From the NCBI GenBank assembly GCA_034436045.1, contig DAOTVZ010000323.1, positions 1 through 24,193 on the forward strand: a DNA stretch of 24,193 bases, written 5' to 3'. Both the position numbers and the translations under genes were made by a program. Below the pieces are notes generated by a model. That model was given only the letters and a program-made list of their open reading frames with translations, searched no databases and was not told the DNA's origin. The stretch is from H111-94 sp034436045 (GTDB lineage Bacteria; Chloroflexota; Ktedonobacteria; Ktedonobacterales; Ktedonobacteraceae). Within the stretch, counting starts at the first letter, position 1; each line of letters opens with the position of its first letter. This document shows positions 14,877 to 22,177 of this stretch, piece after piece.

Positions 14877-16949
14877 ATGGATTTACTGGTTCCGGCAGCT
14901 CTGGCCTTTGCACTCATCATACCAATTATTTTGCTGTTCTACTTCATGCGCCCTAAACGGCAGGAGCGTATGGTCGGCAGCACGCTGCTCTGGCAACAGG
15001 CCGTGCAGGACTTGCAGGCCAGTCGTCCCTGGCAACGTCTGCGCATCACACCACTTTTGTTGCTGCAACTGCTGGCTGCCGCTATGATCGTGCTGATCCT
15101 GGCCCGCCCGGCTATCTTCAGCAATAGCCTGGTCAGTGGCGATACTATCGTTATCTTACAAGCCTCGGCCAGCATGCAGGCCACCGATGTCAAACCCAAC
15201 CGCTTCGAGGCCGCCAGAAACCAGATCGCAGATTTCATCGACACACTCGGCCCTAACGACTATCTTTCCCTAATCACTATGGCGCGCACACCCCAGGTCT
15301 TAATTGCTAACTCACAAAATAAAGCAGCATTGCAGGCCGCGCTACAACAGGCGCGCGTCACTAATCAGGATGCCGACTTGCAACAGGCGCTCTCGCTGGC
15401 CGAATCGCTGGCAGCGGGTCATAGCAATGCGCAGGCCATCGTTGTTGGTGACGGCCACGTGCTACAACCAGATCAATCGCTGAACGTACCCTTCCCGGTT
15501 CACTATCTCCCCATTGGAACCAACGCCCCTAATGCCGCGCTGCTCTCGCTGGGAGCGCGCACACTCAACGGACAACCCTTCGCGCTGGCCCAGGTGGCAA
15601 ATTTTAGCGCGCAACAGCGTTCCATCCCTGTCGCGCTCTATGCCGATGGCACACTCGTCAGCGTGCAAACCATCTCTCTCCCGGCTAATGGCAGGGGCGC
15701 GCTACAATGGGGGCCACTCAAGCCAACCGTGCAGATGCTGCACGCGAAAGTGCTGACACAGGATGCCCTGAGCGTCGATCACGATGCCTGGGCCACCGTC
15801 GGCAATCCTATGCACGGTCGCGTCCTGCTCGTTACAAAAGGCAATACGTTTTTGCTGGCGGCTTTGCGCTTGCAGCCGGGCCTCAATCTTTATCAGACTA
15901 CACCTGTCCATTACTCCAGCGCGGCTCAATACGACCTGACCATTTTCGACGGCTATGCACCCCCGGTTTTGCCCAAAGGCAATCTGCTGTTCATCAATCC
16001 ACCGGCTGGCTCATATCTGTTCGGCCAGGTAGGTGCTGATATCGCAGTCAGCAGTATCAATGCCGGTGTCGATGACGCCAATCTGCTAACGGACGTTGAT
16101 CTGAGCAGCATCCACACCTTGCGTGCCAGTCATCAGTTGAAACCAGCTTCGTGGGCCGAGGCGATTGTAACCGCACCTGAGACGCCTCTACTCATCGCCG
16201 GAACGGATGCCAACCAGCGCATCGCGGTGATTGGTTTTGATCTACACGACACGGACTTGCCGCTCCAACCCGGCTTTCCCATCCTGGTCTATAACATGAT
16301 GCAATGGTTCATGCCCGCTCCGGCTGGCGCGAGCGGGCAGGTCACAGCCGGAACGCCCGTCACTATCCAGACATGGCCTGGTGCCGACCAGGTGACCGTT
16401 ACAACACCGGATCACAAAAGTGTCATCGTCGGGCCACCTTTCCCGGTCTTGCCCTTTGACCAGACCGACGAGGTAGGAGTCTATCAGGTAGCACAGCGCG
16501 TCAACGGACAGATACGTTACGGAGCCTTTACCGTCAACCTCTTCGACCCTACTCAATCGCAACTAGCTCCCGCGCGCAGCTTGCCGGTTGTCCAGAGTAC
16601 TGCGATCAGTGGCAACAAAAACGCTATCCCACGCGAACTACGCGAGGTCTGGCCCTGGGTAGCGGCCATTCTGCTCCTCGTCCTCTGCGCAGAATGGTGG
16701 CTCTTTTCTCTAGGCTATAAGAAAAATCTGGCATTACAGGGAGAAGGACGATGTGGCTTGAGCCAGCAAAGCAAGTATAGCCAGCAGTATACGCTCCATT
16801 TGCCTGGCCCGCTGGTCGGTCTACAAGCGGAGATCATCGACAACTATCAAGCGACGAAACGCACATTGATACGAGGACGCAAGCGGGTACGAAAAGCCTG
16901 GAAACAGTGGCAGGCGCATAACAGCAGCACACCAGGAGGAAATCGCTGA
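14877..16949 (+). CDS. BatA-type vWA membrane protein with a degenerate metal site
   Basis: This 690-residue protein starts with the BatA N-terminal domain: a helix at about 4-23, the basic FMRPKRQERMVGSTLLWQ stretch and a second helix at about 57-77. A vWA-fold domain follows, and a last helix lies at about 592-612 (WVAAILLLVLCAEWWLFSL) with a basic cytoplasmic tail of about 75 residues. In the vWA domain the usual DxSxS reads QASAS (Q95, S97, S99), and the usual TDG is VGDGH, so the Asp needed for metal binding is absent. Such proteins are expected to act as non-metal scaffolds. The region between is beta-rich and probably extracytoplasmic. The stop overlaps the next gene's start by one base (TGATG), indicating coupled translation. 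Confidence 0.85.
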   Translation: MDLLVPAALAFALIIPIILLFYFMRPKRQERMVGSTLLWQQAVQDLQASRPWQRLRITPLLLLQLLAAAMIVLILARPAIFSNSLVSGDTIVILQASASMQATDVKPNRFEAARNQIADFIDTLGPNDYLSLITMARTPQVLIANSQNKAALQAALQQARVTNQDADLQQALSLAESLAAGHSNAQAIVVGDGHVLQPDQSLNVPFPVHYLPIGTNAPNAALLSLGARTLNGQPFALAQVANFSAQQRSIPVALYADGTLVSVQTISLPANGRGALQWGPLKPTVQMLHAKVLTQDALSVDHDAWATVGNPMHGRVLLVTKGNTFLLAALRLQPGLNLYQTTPVHYSSAAQYDLTIFDGYAPPVLPKGNLLFINPPAGSYLFGQVGADIAVSSINAGVDDANLLTDVDLSSIHTLRASHQLKPASWAEAIVTAPETPLLIAGTDANQRIAVIGFDLHDTDLPLQPGFPILVYNMMQWFMPAPAGASGQVTAGTPVTIQTWPGADQVTVTTPDHKSVIVGPPFPVLPFDQTDEVGVYQVAQRVNGQIRYGAFTVNLFDPTQSQLAPARSLPVVQSTAISGNKNAIPRELREVWPWVAAILLLVLCAEWWLFSLGYKKNLALQGEGRCGLSQQSKYSQQYTLHLPGPLVGLQAEIIDNYQATKRTLIRGRKRVRKAWKQWQAHNSSTPGGNR

Positions 16950-19831
16950 TGGTAAGTTTCACGCAGCCCTTACTGCTCCTGTTCCTGCTGCCGGTGGCCG
17001 CGCTGGTCTACCTGACATGGCGCAACATGGCCTTGCCCTTCTCGCGCACGCAACAGCGCCTCATCCTGGCCTGCCGGTTGATACTCTTCACGCTCATCAT
17101 CGCCGCGCTGGCCGGAGCAACCTGGATGCAACCCGCCACGCGCCAGACCACTATCTTCGTCGGCGATATTTCGGCCAGCACGCTGCCGCAACGGGCATTC
17201 ATCGAACAATGGATCAGGACAGCTCTGAGCCATAAACAACCCGGCGACCAGGTTGGTATCGTCGCCGTAGGACGCAACGCGCTGGTTGAGCAAGCTGTTA
17301 GCAGCAACATTGACTTCTCACACTTCGAGTCCACGCCTGATACGAACTTCACCGACCTGGCGGCGGGCTTGCGATTGGCGGCAGCGATCATGCCCTCAGA
17401 TACCCTGCGCCATATTGTTCTGCTTACTGATGGACAGCAGAATCTCGGCGACGCGCTTCAGGAGGCACAATTGTTGCGGCAGCAAGGCATTCGGCTCGAT
17501 GTCGTGCCATTGCCTTCCTCGTCCGGCCCGGAAGCGCGTGTTGATGGCGTCGATGCCCCCACTTCGTTGCGCACCGATGAGCGTTTCTATATGCATATCA
17601 AGCTCTATAGCAACGTCGAACAGAACGCTATTCTACGTATCTATCTTGACCAGGCGCTGTTAATCCAGCAAGCGGTACACCTGGCTGTCGGGACGGAGGA
17701 GGTCAGCTATCAGTTGCCCGCGCCACCCGTCGGCTTCCACACCTTTCACATCACGCTGGATGCGCCAAAGGATACCATCCTGCAAAATAACGAAGCTTCT
17801 GCGTTCATGAATGTGCAGGGGCCACCCGAAGTGCTGGTCATTGAAGGTACACCCAACAGCGGAGCCAACATCGTCTCTGCCCTCAATGCCAGTGGTATCA
17901 AAACGGTCACAGGCACGCCCAACGACGTGCCGACGCAACTAAGCGGCCTCGCCGCCTACGACTCAGTCGTGCTGGCTAACGTGCCCGCTGTCGAACTGGG
18001 TACAGCACGCATGCAGATTTTACAGTCCTTCGTGCGCGATCTGGGGCGAGGTCTGGTTGTGAGCGGCGGTCAGGATAGTTATGGCGTCGGTGGCTACGCG
18101 AACACTCCCCTGGAGCAGACGCTGCCGGTGAGTATGGCGATTCCTCAGCACAAAAACTCACCCACCATCGCCGTCGTCCTCATCGTGGAGAGCCTGGAAA
18201 GCGATATGGCCGTCAACATTTCCAAGGAGGCTGCGAAGGGCGTGGTGAACCTGCTGACGCCAAACGACCAGGTAGGTATCTCCGACGCCTACGGCTCCCT
18301 GATTGTACCAATGCAGCACGTCACGAACAAATCAGCCATCGATCACATCATCGACACCATGAACCCTAACGACCCGCCCAGCTATATCCCTGACCTGGTG
18401 AACGCGGAAAAGGTGCTATTGAAGACAAATGCCAAAATAAAGCATGTCATTCTGCTAGGTGACGGCGATGCCTTCGATAATTATCAGGCGCAGGTGACAA
18501 AGATGGCGAACGAGAATATCACCGTCTCGACCGTGGCGACCAACGCGGATAGCTACGCCGACCTGGCAACGATGGAGAATATCGCCACCTGGGGCAAGGG
18601 ACGTTTCTACCGCGCCGATGACCCGGCGACGATTCCGCAGGTTCTCCTGCAAGAAACGCAACAGGCCGCTCGACGTGCGATCATTACCGACCCGTTCCAG
18701 CCCGCCATTGTGAGCACACACCCCATTCTCAGTGGACTTGGCCCTTTGCCGGAACTGGACGGCTACGTCGCCACCACACCTAAACCTACTGCACAACAGG
18801 TACTGGTCAGCAATCTGGACGACCCTGTGCTGGCCGTCTGGCAGTATGGTCTGGGGCGTGTCGCCGCCTGGACAAGCGATGCGCAAGGCGAATGGACGAA
18901 AAACTGGGTGCAGTGGGGCAATGCCCCGCGCTGGTGGGCCAATCTCGTCACCTGGACGCTGCCCACACCCGACAGCGCCATGACAATCAATGGCAATGTG
19001 GTCGGCGGCAAGGGACAACTGACCGTTAATTTACCACAGGGTACAGACAGTAATGTCAGCAATCAACAGATGCAGGCACATATCATTCTGCCCAATCTCG
19101 CGCAGGAGCAGATTTCGCTCCAACCCGACGCTCCCGGTCAGTGGCAGGGTGATTTTCCCGCGCTCCAGGTCGGTACTTATCTGCTACAGGTCACGTGGCG
19201 TGGCACCGATGCTCACCAGGATGTGCGTCAACTCAGCGCCACTACAGGGCTGGTCGTGCCCTATTCACCCGAATATCGCACCCAGGGCACCAATCTGCCC
19301 TTCCTCAAACTACTGGCTCAGGAAGGCGGCGGCACACTGCTGCCGCAAGGCAACCCCTCGACCGCTTTTACGCAAAGCCTTGTGCCCGTGACGGCAGCTA
19401 TCCCCATTACCTTCCTGCTGCTCACGCTAGCTGCATTTTTGTTACCGGTTGATGTCGCGCTCCGTCGCCTCGCCGGTGTAGAGGCACTGGTGTCCGGCTA
19501 TCAATGGTTCGTCGAACGGGTTTCCAGAAGATTTGCACCTGCGACAACTGTCGTCAGCAGAAACAAAACCTCAGCGGCACCGGATAGCGCGCTGGGGACA
19601 CAACTTGGGGCGCTGCGCGCGAAACGTGAAACCCTCCGCAAACGTATCATTTCTAGCCAGTCTTCCATTGAACCAGGGCCAAAGAGTTCGTCGGCCCAGC
19701 AGCAACAGGCAAAACAGACGCCGGTCGCAACCGTTACTAAGCCAGAACCCGGCACGAGCAGTTCAATGGCGGAGCGCTTGCTGGCGGAAAAGCGTAAACG
19801 TACACAGCAACGCCAGCGCAGTCAGCAGTGA
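16949..19831 (+). CDS. Large vWA / glutamine-amidotransferase-like membrane protein, last gene of the operon
   Basis: This 960-residue protein has two N-terminal helices (about 7-24 and 37-58). A first vWA domain follows with an intact MIDAS: VGDISAST (D73, S75, S77) and LLTDGQ (T160, D161). Next is a glutamine-amidotransferase-like segment (about 290-385, PPEVLVIEGTPNSG and GRGLVVSGGQDSYGVGG) and a second vWA-like domain starting near 405, whose site reads ESLES (E414, L416, S418) and LLGDGD, hence degenerate. A C-terminal helix (about 816-838) and a basic coiled tail (AERLLAEKRKRTQQRQRSQQ) finish it. The outer domains face out and the tail is cytoplasmic by topology. Together with the BatA-like protein and DUF58 it is the likely client or assembly platform for the MoxR ATPase. 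Confidence 0.85.
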   Translation: MVSFTQPLLLLFLLPVAALVYLTWRNMALPFSRTQQRLILACRLILFTLIIAALAGATWMQPATRQTTIFVGDISASTLPQRAFIEQWIRTALSHKQPGDQVGIVAVGRNALVEQAVSSNIDFSHFESTPDTNFTDLAAGLRLAAAIMPSDTLRHIVLLTDGQQNLGDALQEAQLLRQQGIRLDVVPLPSSSGPEARVDGVDAPTSLRTDERFYMHIKLYSNVEQNAILRIYLDQALLIQQAVHLAVGTEEVSYQLPAPPVGFHTFHITLDAPKDTILQNNEASAFMNVQGPPEVLVIEGTPNSGANIVSALNASGIKTVTGTPNDVPTQLSGLAAYDSVVLANVPAVELGTARMQILQSFVRDLGRGLVVSGGQDSYGVGGYANTPLEQTLPVSMAIPQHKNSPTIAVVLIVESLESDMAVNISKEAAKGVVNLLTPNDQVGISDAYGSLIVPMQHVTNKSAIDHIIDTMNPNDPPSYIPDLVNAEKVLLKTNAKIKHVILLGDGDAFDNYQAQVTKMANENITVSTVATNADSYADLATMENIATWGKGRFYRADDPATIPQVLLQETQQAARRAIITDPFQPAIVSTHPILSGLGPLPELDGYVATTPKPTAQQVLVSNLDDPVLAVWQYGLGRVAAWTSDAQGEWTKNWVQWGNAPRWWANLVTWTLPTPDSAMTINGNVVGGKGQLTVNLPQGTDSNVSNQQMQAHIILPNLAQEQISLQPDAPGQWQGDFPALQVGTYLLQVTWRGTDAHQDVRQLSATTGLVVPYSPEYRTQGTNLPFLKLLAQEGGGTLLPQGNPSTAFTQSLVPVTAAIPITFLLLTLAAFLLPVDVALRRLAGVEALVSGYQWFVERVSRRFAPATTVVSRNKTSAAPDSALGTQLGALRAKRETLRKRIISSQSSIEPGPKSSSAQQQQAKQTPVATVTKPEPGTSSSMAERLLAEKRKRTQQRQRSQQ

Positions 19832-19863
19832 TGCCGGAATACTTCTCTGGCATCCAGTGTTTT
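19830..19863 (+). terminator. Weak intrinsic terminator candidate at the end of the operon
   Basis: GATGCC (19830-19835) can pair with GGCATC (19849-19854) across a 13-base loop, and TTTT follows at 19860-19863 after a CAGTG gap. The stem is only 6 bases and overlaps the stop codon, so termination may be partial. Confidence 0.3.
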
Positions 19864-20131
19864 AAGGAGCAGTTGCTGAGATTGTTTTCAAAACAAAGCA
19901 TCACAAATTGGTGAGATTCAAGCCGTTACTCTATGCGTTTGGCCCCAATTTTTGTTACAATTCTAGTGTGAGTCTACTGTTAAGACTCCACCTTAGTCTT
20001 TTCGACATGCACCAGCGGGTGCTGTCCCGTCCCCATGTAGTGTTCTCGATGGAGTGCGTACTGGGTCTGATTGTATACCATACGCAGGTAGGTACGTCGT
20101 TGTGCCTGCTGTGCTACAACAGGAGAGGAAC
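19864..20131 (+). promoter_or_regulatory. Adenylate kinase upstream region: palindrome and candidate promoter
   Basis: The gap contains TTGTTTT-C-AAAACAA at 19882-19896, a perfect palindrome with 7-base arms. A possible promoter has TTGTTA at 19952-19957 and TACTGT at 19975-19980 with a 17-base spacer, giving a 5' leader of about 145 bases. An overlapping TACAAT at 19956-19961 is an alternative -10 with a poor -35. An in-frame upstream extension of the kinase from 20054 was not accepted because family homology starts at the ATG at 20132. Confidence 0.35.
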
Positions 20132-20866
20132 ATGAATATAGTGCTTATTGGCGCACAAGGATCGGGCAAAGGAACGCAGGCTGAGCTGCTTTCTAAGGTG
20201 CTTAACGTGCGGCATATCTCCAGTGGCGATCTCTTCCGTAAGGCATTTGCAGAACAGACCGAGTTAGGTCTGCAAGCTAAGGCCTATATTGACAGAGGCG
20301 AACTCGTCCCCGACTCACTGACCGTCTCGATGGTACTCGACGCCATCCGTGCCCTGCACGGCATTCAGGATGTAATGCTCGATGGCTTCCCACGCACGGT
20401 CGAGCAAGCTCAGGCTCTCGATCAAGGCCTACATAGCATCGGTCAACACATCGACAATGCCATCTATCTGAACGTCCCTCGCGAAGAGCTGCTACAAAGG
20501 CTCTCAGGCCGCCTGATCTGTCGCGCTCATCAGCACGTTTACAACATTTATACCCGTCCGCCCCGTGTCGCCGGTATCTGTGACCTGGATGGTAGCGAAC
20601 TCTACCAGCGCTCAGATGATACAGGTGAAGCGGTACAACGCCGATTGGACATCTTTTTCAGTCAAACCATCCATATTCTCAACTATTACAATCGGCAACA
20701 CAAACTGGTCGAGGTCAACGGCAACCAGAGTGTTGAGCAGGTACACGCAGCGATCATGCGCGAACTCAGTCGCTACACTGTGCCTGTAACCATCCTACCT
20801 TCGTATATAGGCCACAAGCCACTGGGCGGCGACGTCGATACCTCGCACCTCGGTTACGGCGACTAA
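20132..20866 (+). CDS. adk: Adenylate kinase with variant zinc site
   Basis: This 244-residue protein interconverts ATP plus AMP and two ADP. It shows the P-loop GAQGSGKGT at 7-15, the AMP-site stretches ISSGDLFR and LDGFPRTVEQAQAL, and a full LID with GRLICRAHQHVYN and PPRVAGICDLDGSELYQRSDD. The LID zinc ligands fall at the same numbers as in Bacillus enzymes: C130, H133, C150, D153, spaced C-x2-H-x16-C-x2-D. His at 133 replaces the usual Cys. In the P-loop the conserved Pro is Gln9. A C-terminal extension of about 30 residues (TVPVTILPSYIGHKPLGGDV) goes beyond the normal fold. The ATG follows AGGAGAGGAA. It is not in a ribosomal-protein operon here, so it could be a second copy. Confidence 0.9.
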   Translation: MNIVLIGAQGSGKGTQAELLSKVLNVRHISSGDLFRKAFAEQTELGLQAKAYIDRGELVPDSLTVSMVLDAIRALHGIQDVMLDGFPRTVEQAQALDQGLHSIGQHIDNAIYLNVPREELLQRLSGRLICRAHQHVYNIYTRPPRVAGICDLDGSELYQRSDDTGEAVQRRLDIFFSQTIHILNYYNRQHKLVEVNGNQSVEQVHAAIMRELSRYTVPVTILPSYIGHKPLGGDVDTSHLGYGD

Positions 20867-21051
20867 CTTCCCGCCCCCTTCGTTTCCATACCCAGATCCC
20901 CTGGCACAGAATATCTACCACGAATGCTGTTCAGGGGATATGTGGCCTCTACAACGACACGACGCCCGTTGCATGTGCTATCATTGGTAAAGGCACCTTG
21001 CACTTTTGCGGGTGCCCAGACAATGCATGAAAGAAGTGAGGTTGCTCCTAC

Positions 21052-21429
21052 ATGGCTCTTACCCCAGGATTAACCGGAGAAGCCACGACGACCGTCGTTC
21101 ATGAAAATACTGCTGCTGCTGTCGGTGCAGGTGGCGTCGAGGTCTTCGGTACGCCCATGATGATTGCGTTAATGGAGATGGCCGCCTGGCGTGCCGTCGA
21201 GGATAAGCTGGAGCCGGGCCTGGTGACAGTGGGAACGCTTGTCAACGTCAAACACCTGGCCGCTACGCCCCTCGGTCAGCAGGTACATGCTTATGCCGAG
21301 TTGCTAGAGATCGATGGTCGCCGCCTGGTCTTCAAAGTCGAGGCTTATGATGAGCGCCAGAAGATCGGCGAAGGCATCCACGAACGCTACATCGTCCAGC
21401 TAGAACGCTTCTTGAGCCGCTTGCAGTAG
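21052..21429 (+). CDS. Hotdog-fold thioesterase, FlK-like
   Basis: This 125-residue protein is the size of single-domain hotdog thioesterases and resembles fluoroacetyl-CoA thioesterase FlK and its many relatives of unknown substrate. The three FlK catalytic residues (T42, E50, H76 in FlK) have counterparts at the same spacing: T34 in EVFGTPMM, E42 in ALMEMAAW and H68 in VNVKHLAATP. There is no reason in the sequence to infer fluoroacetyl-CoA as substrate; it probably hydrolyses another acyl-CoA and may serve housekeeping. GAGG lies about eleven bases before the ATG. The preceding 185-base gap has a small inverted repeat (GGCACC 20992-20997, GGTGCC 21011-21016). Confidence 0.85.
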   Translation: MALTPGLTGEATTTVVHENTAAAVGAGGVEVFGTPMMIALMEMAAWRAVEDKLEPGLVTVGTLVNVKHLAATPLGQQVHAYAELLEIDGRRLVFKVEAYDERQKIGEGIHERYIVQLERFLSRLQ

Positions 21430-21540
21430 CTTTACATAGCACAGGTCTACCAGGGGATATGCGCCGTACATAGGATGGCGAGAATATTTCTAGCTGACGC
21501 ACTGACATACAGAAGATTTTCTTGTTTTGTCGATAGCCTC

Positions 21541-21569
21541 TTGCGATCTGTCAAGAGATATGGTACAAT
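21541..21569 (+). promoter_or_regulatory. ssrA promoter
   Basis: TTGCGA at 21541-21546 and TACAAT at 21564-21569 are 17 bases apart. The -10 is extended by TGG (21561-21563). The predicted start is near 21576, giving a short precursor leader before the mature tmRNA end at 21617. Confidence 0.7.
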
Positions 21570-21570
21570 A

Positions 21571-21609
21571 CTGGTACATCAAATCCCCTGTACCAGAAGC
21601 ATTTGATGT
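21571..21609 (+). repeat. Two mutually exclusive inverted repeats in the ssrA leader
   Basis: CTGGTACA (21571-21578) pairs with TGTACCAG (21589-21596), an 8-base perfect repeat. ACATCAAAT (21576-21584) pairs with ATTTGATGT (21601-21609), a 9-base perfect repeat. The arms overlap, so only one can form at a time. With transcription starting near 21576, only the second would form in full in RNA, just ahead of the RNase P cleavage site. Confidence 0.7.
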
Positions 21610-21616
21610 CTTACCT

Positions 21617-21986
21617 GGGGATGTCGGGTTTCGACAGGTGGGTTGATTGAAGAATTGCAAGCCGAGGTGTCGGTATGCACTCTCGTTAAACAACCGACAA
21701 AAAAATAGCTGCCAAAACAGCAAAACCAGCTTACGCTCTCGCTGCCTAAGAATCAGTGAAGCGTCGTCCTCCTGACCTGCACCTGTGGGGTCAGGTAAGG
21801 GCGCAAGAAACACAGGTTGCAGTGACGGCCACGCCCTCTCACCGTCACTAAAGACCAGAGGGCCAGCACAGTAGGATCCTGTCGATGGGAGCCTGCGGTG
21901 CATAGCTAAAACATCGACTAAGCTTGTAGTACATTCTCCGATAGGCCCACTTGGACAGGGAGTTCAACTCTCCCTCATCTCCACCA
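21617..21986 (+). ncRNA. ssrA: Transfer-messenger RNA (tmRNA)
   Basis: The RNA begins GGGGATGTCGGGTTTCGACA and ends with a tRNA-like T-arm (GGGAG TTCAACT CTCCC at 21958-21974) and CATCTCC-A-CCA. The 5' GGGGATG (21617-21623) pairs with 3' CATCTCC (21976-21982) as an acceptor stem with one G-U pair. The CCA is encoded. The tag frame resumes at GCC 21711 after AATAGCT and runs to TAA 21747-21749, giving the tag AKTAKPAYALAA, whose YALAA end is a normal degradation signal. It rescues ribosomes stalled on broken mRNAs together with SmpB. The length of 370 bases is normal for one-piece tmRNA. A tyrosine-integrase element abuts its 3' end. Confidence 0.95.
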
Positions 21987-22034
21987 CCATCAAGGCGAGA
22001 AGTAGCGCAATGAAGCCGCTTCTCGCCTTCTTTC
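21950..22034 (+). other. Candidate attachment-site junction (attL or attR) at the 3' end of ssrA
   Basis: Many tyrosine-integrase islands insert into the T-arm/acceptor end of ssrA and rebuild it from the element's own copy. Here the int gene faces the tmRNA 3' end only about 190 bases away, and the ssrA end is intact. The exact core cannot be fixed without the other junction, which would carry a duplicate of part of this stretch beyond the window. Confidence 0.45.
21992..22034 (+). terminator. Intrinsic terminator after ssrA
   Basis: AAGGCGAGAAG (21992-22002) pairs perfectly over 11 bases with CTTCTCGCCTT (22019-22029) around a 16-base loop, followed by CTTTC rather than a pure T-run. It lies five bases after the CCA end, the expected place for an ssrA terminator. 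It may be part of the integration site. Confidence 0.7.
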
Positions 22035-22058
22035 ACGTAGTCCAGATCATTCGCAAGT

Positions 22059-22170
22059 TTGACAGCAGTTTAGGCCATGTAGCAACGCATGTAGCAACCC
22101 GCTACCAGCCATAAAACCGCTTCTCATCATGCTCTATAACGTCGAAAGCAACCCCAAATTGACAGCAGTT
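22059..22170. repeat. Direct repeats between ssrA and int, possible integrase or excisionase arm sites
   Basis: TTGACAGCAGTT occurs at 22059-22070 and 22159-22170, exactly 100 bases apart. CATGTAGCAAC occurs twice close together at 22076-22086 and 22088-22098. CCGCTTCTC also repeats at 22016-22024 and 22117-22125. Short direct repeats beside an attachment site are typical of arm-type integrase or Xis binding sites. The 100-101 base spacing of two of these pairs also suggests an old partial tandem duplication. No gene is seen in 22035-22177. Confidence 0.6.
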
Positions 22171-22177
22171 GAACACA

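Noticed and set aside
21490..21903. Minus-strand ORF of 137 codons
   Set aside because: It lies antisense across the ssrA promoter and tmRNA, which explain this DNA fully.
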